Assembly (NCBI RefSeq): GCF_029392895.1
Contig: NZ_CP114200.1
Coordinates: 7,322,501-7,386,500, forward strand
From: Streptomyces sp. 71268
GTDB taxonomy: Bacteria > Actinomycetota > Actinomycetes > Streptomycetales > Streptomycetaceae
Direction of reading: 5' to 3'
DNA: 64,000 nucleotides
Below are positions 61,346-64,000 of the stretch, one piece after another. Made by a program: the position numbers and the translations under genes. Below the pieces are notes generated by a model, which made no database searches, was not told the DNA's origin, and saw only the letters and a list, made by a program, of their open reading frames with translations. How positions within the stretch are numbered: position 1 is the first letter of the stretch; each line of letters starts with the position of its first letter.

Positions 61346-62377
61346 GTGCACCCCCACCTCGCACCGCGCCGCCGCCTCGCACTCGGGTTCGCCGTGGCGC
61401 TCACCGCCGCCGGAGTCATGACGGCCACCGCGCAGGCAACACCCCAGGAGTCGGTCAGGGAACAGCCCGCCAGAGGGGCGGACAAGGCTGCGGTCAGCGG
61501 CCTCAACGGCCCCTACCTCTACCTCGGTTGGGGCAACCCGCCGAACGCGACGGAGTTCCTCAAGGCCACCGGGAACACCCAGCTCACCATGGCCTTCATC
61601 CTCGCCAAGGGCGGTTGTGAACCCGCCTGGGACGGTCAGCGCCCGCTGGCCGGCGGGCGGGACGCCCAGACCATCAGGGCCGTGCAGGCGGCGGGTGGTT
61701 CCATCACCCCGTCCATCGGTGGCTGGAGCGGCAACAAGCTCGGCGAGGCGTGCAAGTCCGCCGCCGACCTCGCCGGCGCGTACCAGAAGGTGATCGACGC
61801 GTACAAGCTCGACTCGATCGACATCGACATCGAGTCCACCGAGGTCGAGAGCGAGCCGGTACGGAAGCGGGTCATCGACGCGCTGAAGATCCTCAAGGAC
61901 AGGAACCGGGGTCTGAAGGTCTACGTCACCTTCGGCACCGCCCCGAGCGGCCCCATCGCGCCGGGCAAGGACCTGGTGCGCAAGGGCGCCAAGGCCGGCC
62001 TGGACGTGGACGGTTGGACCGTCATGCCGTTCGACTTCGGTGACGGCACGACCGACATGGTGGCCGCCACCAAGTCGGCCGTGGACGGCCTGAAGAACAT
62101 CGTGAAGGCCGAGTACGGGCTGAGCGACGACGCCGCCTACCGCAAGGTCGGCTTCTCCTCGATGAACGGCAAGACCGACGTACGGGGTGAGGTCGTCACC
62201 CCGGCCGGCTTCCAGGAGATGGTCAACTACGCCAAGCAGCACCACCTGGCACGGGTCAGCTTCTGGGCCGTGAACCGGGACCGGCCGTGCGCGGGTGGCG
62301 GCGACGGCGGTTCGTGCAGCGGGATCGACCAGAAGCAGTGGGAGTTCTCCAAGATCCTCGCCGGCTACCAGGGCTGA
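61346..62377 (+). CDS. Secreted GH18 chitinase
   Basis: The enzyme hydrolyses chitin or chitooligosaccharides outside the cell. The 343-residue precursor has a Sec signal peptide (HPHLAPRRRLALGFAVALTA, cleavage near AQA-TP). A family 18 barrel follows, with the catalytic motif D156-x2-D159-x-D161-x-E163 (LDSIDIDIES) and SIGGWSG before it. It lacks a carbohydrate-binding module, and its small size is like the ChiD/GH18 endo-type enzymes of Streptomyces. The GTG follows GGAG by 6 bases. The upstream DasR-like site suggests induction by N-acetylglucosamine. Confidence 0.92.
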   Translation: MHPHLAPRRRLALGFAVALTAAGVMTATAQATPQESVREQPARGADKAAVSGLNGPYLYLGWGNPPNATEFLKATGNTQLTMAFILAKGGCEPAWDGQRPLAGGRDAQTIRAVQAAGGSITPSIGGWSGNKLGEACKSAADLAGAYQKVIDAYKLDSIDIDIESTEVESEPVRKRVIDALKILKDRNRGLKVYVTFGTAPSGPIAPGKDLVRKGAKAGLDVDGWTVMPFDFGDGTTDMVAATKSAVDGLKNIVKAEYGLSDDAAYRKVGFSSMNGKTDVRGEVVTPAGFQEMVNYAKQHHLARVSFWAVNRDRPCAGGGDGGSCSGIDQKQWEFSKILAGYQG

Positions 62378-62432
62378 TCCGAGCCCGTCCGCGAGCCGCC
62401 CGGGCCCTGTGCCCGGCGGCCCGCGGGCGTAC

Positions 62433-62467
62433 GGGCCCGGGTCGCACCAGGGGCGTGGCCCGGGCCC
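62433..62467. terminator. Hairpin between chitinase and the next, convergent gene
   Basis: GGGCCCGGG (62433-62441) pairs exactly with 62459-62467, and further inner bases extend the stem with wobbles. It abuts the stop codon of the leftward gene at 62468. Confidence 0.6.
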
Positions 62468-62896
62468 TCACCGTAAGCGCGCGACGTCGGCCGCGCCCCC
62501 GGGCGCGGCCGGCGCGTGCGGCACCACGACGATCTGCACCGCGTCCTCGTAGAGCACGCGCCCCGGGTCGGTCGAGCTGAGCCGCACCCACCCGACCCCG
62601 TGCGCCGTCAGGATCTCCAGATAGCCGTCGACCCGCTCGATGAGATGGCGGGCCGAACTCCTGAACCAGGCGACGGCCGTCGGATGCCGCTCGCGGTCGT
62701 ACACCGACGTGTCGACGTGCGAGGGGTTGGTGTACGCGGCGTCGTACCAGGCGTTGGACGTCCGCCGGAAGCGCTCCTGCTCGGCGGTCAGCCTGCCCTC
62801 GCGCGCCAGCCCGTTGACGAGTACGAAGACGCCGGGATAGGCGCCGCGCTCGTTGCGGGCCGTGCCCTGGAACCGTACGTACCGACCGTCCGACAC
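62468..62896 (-). CDS. Conserved hypothetical protein
   Basis: A 142-residue soluble protein with well-conserved-looking segments: RYVRFQGTARNERGAYPGVF, LTAEQERFRRTSNAWYDAAY, NPSHVDTSVYDRERHPTAVA, RSSARHLIERVDGYLEIL and RVLYEDAVQIVVVPH. I recall similar Streptomyces hypotheticals of this length but no function. It has no membrane segment and no recognised catalytic motif. The GTG follows GGGGGGCAGGG. The frame extends upstream into an Arg/Ala-rich stretch that I consider non-coding. Confidence 0.75.
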   Translation of the reverse strand: MSDGRYVRFQGTARNERGAYPGVFVLVNGLAREGRLTAEQERFRRTSNAWYDAAYTNPSHVDTSVYDRERHPTAVAWFRSSARHLIERVDGYLEILTAHGVGWVRLSSTDPGRVLYEDAVQIVVVPHAPAAPGGAADVARLR

Positions 62897-63208
62897 TGCC
62901 CTGCCCCCCGCCGTGGCCGTCGCCGCAACCGCCCTGGCTGCCGGTGGCCGCCTCGGATGATGCCACCCCACCGCCCGGCCCGGCCACGCCCCGGCCCTTA
63001 GAAGCGGCACGCCGTGGCGCGGGGTGACCTGGACGGGGGCGCGCTGCTTGGCCGGCTGTGGCGTGGCGCGCCGAGCCGCCGCCGCTGCCCGATCGGGCAG
63101 CCAGTGCTGCCCGGCTCCGCCGGGAGCTGACCTGGACGCGGAGCCGGCCGGCGCTCACGCTGGAGGGCGACAGGACGCCGGGTGGGGGACGCCCCGAGGG
63201 AGCCGACG
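62897..63208. other. 312-bp divergent spacer
   Basis: It separates the hypothetical gene from the DUF4157 gene and must hold both promoters. Nothing distinct was seen apart from GAGGGAG, the ribosome binding site just before the DUF4157 start. Confidence 0.5.
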
Positions 63209-64000
63209 ATGCGCCGACACGAGCATGAGCACGACCACGAGCACCACGAGGCCGGCGCGCGCGACGCGGCGGCCGAGGCCCACGAGCGGGCCCGCACCCC
63301 GCACGTCCTGCGGGCCGCCGTCGCCGGCCGTACCGACGTCATCGGCCGCGCCGGCATGGCGACCCTGCAACGCGCCGTAGGCAACAGCGTCGCGCGCACC
63401 CTGGTCCAGCGCAGGGCGACCGGCGATGACGAGGCGGCCGAGGCGCGCGAAGAGGCCTCGGAGCAGCCGCGTTCGTCGGTGCACGACGTGGTGTCGTCGG
63501 GCGGCGGTCAGGCCCTGGACCCGGAGACGCGCACCGACATGGAGGCCCGGCTCGGCGCCGACTTCTCCGACGTGCGGGTGCACACCGACGCGGCGGCGCA
63601 CGACTCGGCGAAGGAGGTCGGCGCCCACGCGTACACCGTCGGCAACAACGTCGTCTTCCAGCGCGACGCCTACGACACGTCCTCGCGGCAGGGCCGCACG
63701 ATGCTCGCCCACGAGCTGACGCACGTCGTCCAGCAACGCTCCGGGCCCGTCGACGGCGCCGAGGCGCCCGGCGGCATCCGGGTGAGCGACCCGGGGGACC
63801 GCTTCGAGCAGGAGGCCGCCAGCACCGCCGAGCGGGTCATGGCGGAGCCGCCGGCACCCACCCCCGAGCCGGCCGGGTCCGGCGCCCCCCAACCGGCCGA
63901 GTCCGTCACGCCGCGGCCGGCGGCCACTCCCACGGCTCCGGCGGCCGTCCAGCTCTCGGCCGCGCCCGCCGTACAGCGCGCCGCCGACGAGGGCGAGGAC
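63209..64000 (+). CDS. DUF4157 protein, incomplete at the window edge
   Basis: The reading frame is open from an ATG at 63209, after GAGGGAG, to the end of the window, giving 264 residues with no stop codon. The first residues are a His/Glu-rich run (HEHEHDHEHHE). The DUF4157 domain follows: MEARLGADFSDVRVHTDAAA, AYTVGNNVVFQRDAYD and the zinc-protease-like HELTHVVQQR (His168, Glu169, His172). DUF4157 proteins are often cargo or partners of extracellular contractile injection systems, or Streptomyces toxin-like proteins. The rest of the protein is outside the window, so its effector domain cannot be judged. Confidence 0.85.
   Translation, partial: MRRHEHEHDHEHHEAGARDAAAEAHERARTPHVLRAAVAGRTDVIGRAGMATLQRAVGNSVARTLVQRRATGDDEAAEAREEASEQPRSSVHDVVSSGGGQALDPETRTDMEARLGADFSDVRVHTDAAAHDSAKEVGAHAYTVGNNVVFQRDAYDTSSRQGRTMLAHELTHVVQQRSGPVDGAEAPGGIRVSDPGDRFEQEAASTAERVMAEPPAPTPEPAGSGAPQPAESVTPRPAATPTAPAAVQLSAAPAVQRAADEGED

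Overview
The window is very G+C-rich, with codons that strongly favour G or C in third position and frequent GTG/TTG starts. Its gene families are typical of Streptomyces: DUF397 with a helix-turn-helix partner, RsbW-like ATP-binding proteins, DUF574 methyltransferase, an LPFR small protein, a SCO6745-family protein and a complete hopanoid operon. It therefore comes from a Streptomyces or close relative. From about 6.7 to 32 kb the gene order resembles, from memory, the S. coelicolor SCO6745-SCO6769 region. From about 36 kb onward the content looks accessory. No rRNA, tRNA, CRISPR array or insertion sequence was seen.

Layout. 0.2-11.4 kb: ABC-F ATPase, epoxide-hydrolase-like enzyme, Tex, small proteins, enoyl-CoA hydratase, RsbW-like kinase, IPP isomerase and a ZitB-type zinc exporter with a Zur-box-like site. 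11.8-20.2 kb: galE, then a tightly overlapping seven-gene operon: CDP-alcohol phosphotransferase, nucleotidyltransferase, sn-glycerol-1-phosphate-dehydrogenase-like enzyme, second CDP-alcohol phosphotransferase, GT2 glycosyltransferase and a TagGH-like ABC exporter. This looks like synthesis and export of an undefined phosphopolyol glycopolymer or glycolipid. 20.7-31.9 kb: a TetR regulator and the hopanoid operon hpnC-hpnD-hpnE-polyprenyl synthase-shc-hpnG-hpnH-hpnO, without the ispG and dxs genes I remember between hpnH and hpnO in S. coelicolor.

32-36.6 kb: phosphatase, SGNH hydrolase, RsbW-like protein, XRE/DUF397 pair and methyltransferase. 36.6-42.2 kb: a complete five-gene STM4011-STM4015 cassette (two radical SAM enzymes, an alkaline-phosphatase-fold hydrolase, an ATP-grasp-like protein and a leucine-rich-repeat protein). 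It is conserved but has no known function and is the best candidate here for an undescribed system. It is divergent from a small GHAH/HEEH protein plus a DUF6745 protein, another uncharacterised pair. 44.4-49.7 kb: metallo-beta-lactamase-fold hydrolase, FUSC-type exporter, and a MocR regulator divergent from a YczE-like membrane protein with palindromic sites between them.

49.9-64 kb: mostly carbohydrate metabolism. It holds a family 2 beta-galactosidase, a Tat-exported beta-propeller/amidohydrolase fusion, a split transketolase behind a SoxR/MerR-type promoter with a 19-bp spacer, a LysR regulator divergent from a DapA-family aldolase, and a secreted GH18 chitinase. A DUF4157 protein with an HELTH motif runs off the right edge. 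Most transcription units end in long perfect G+C-rich hairpins, listed as terminators.
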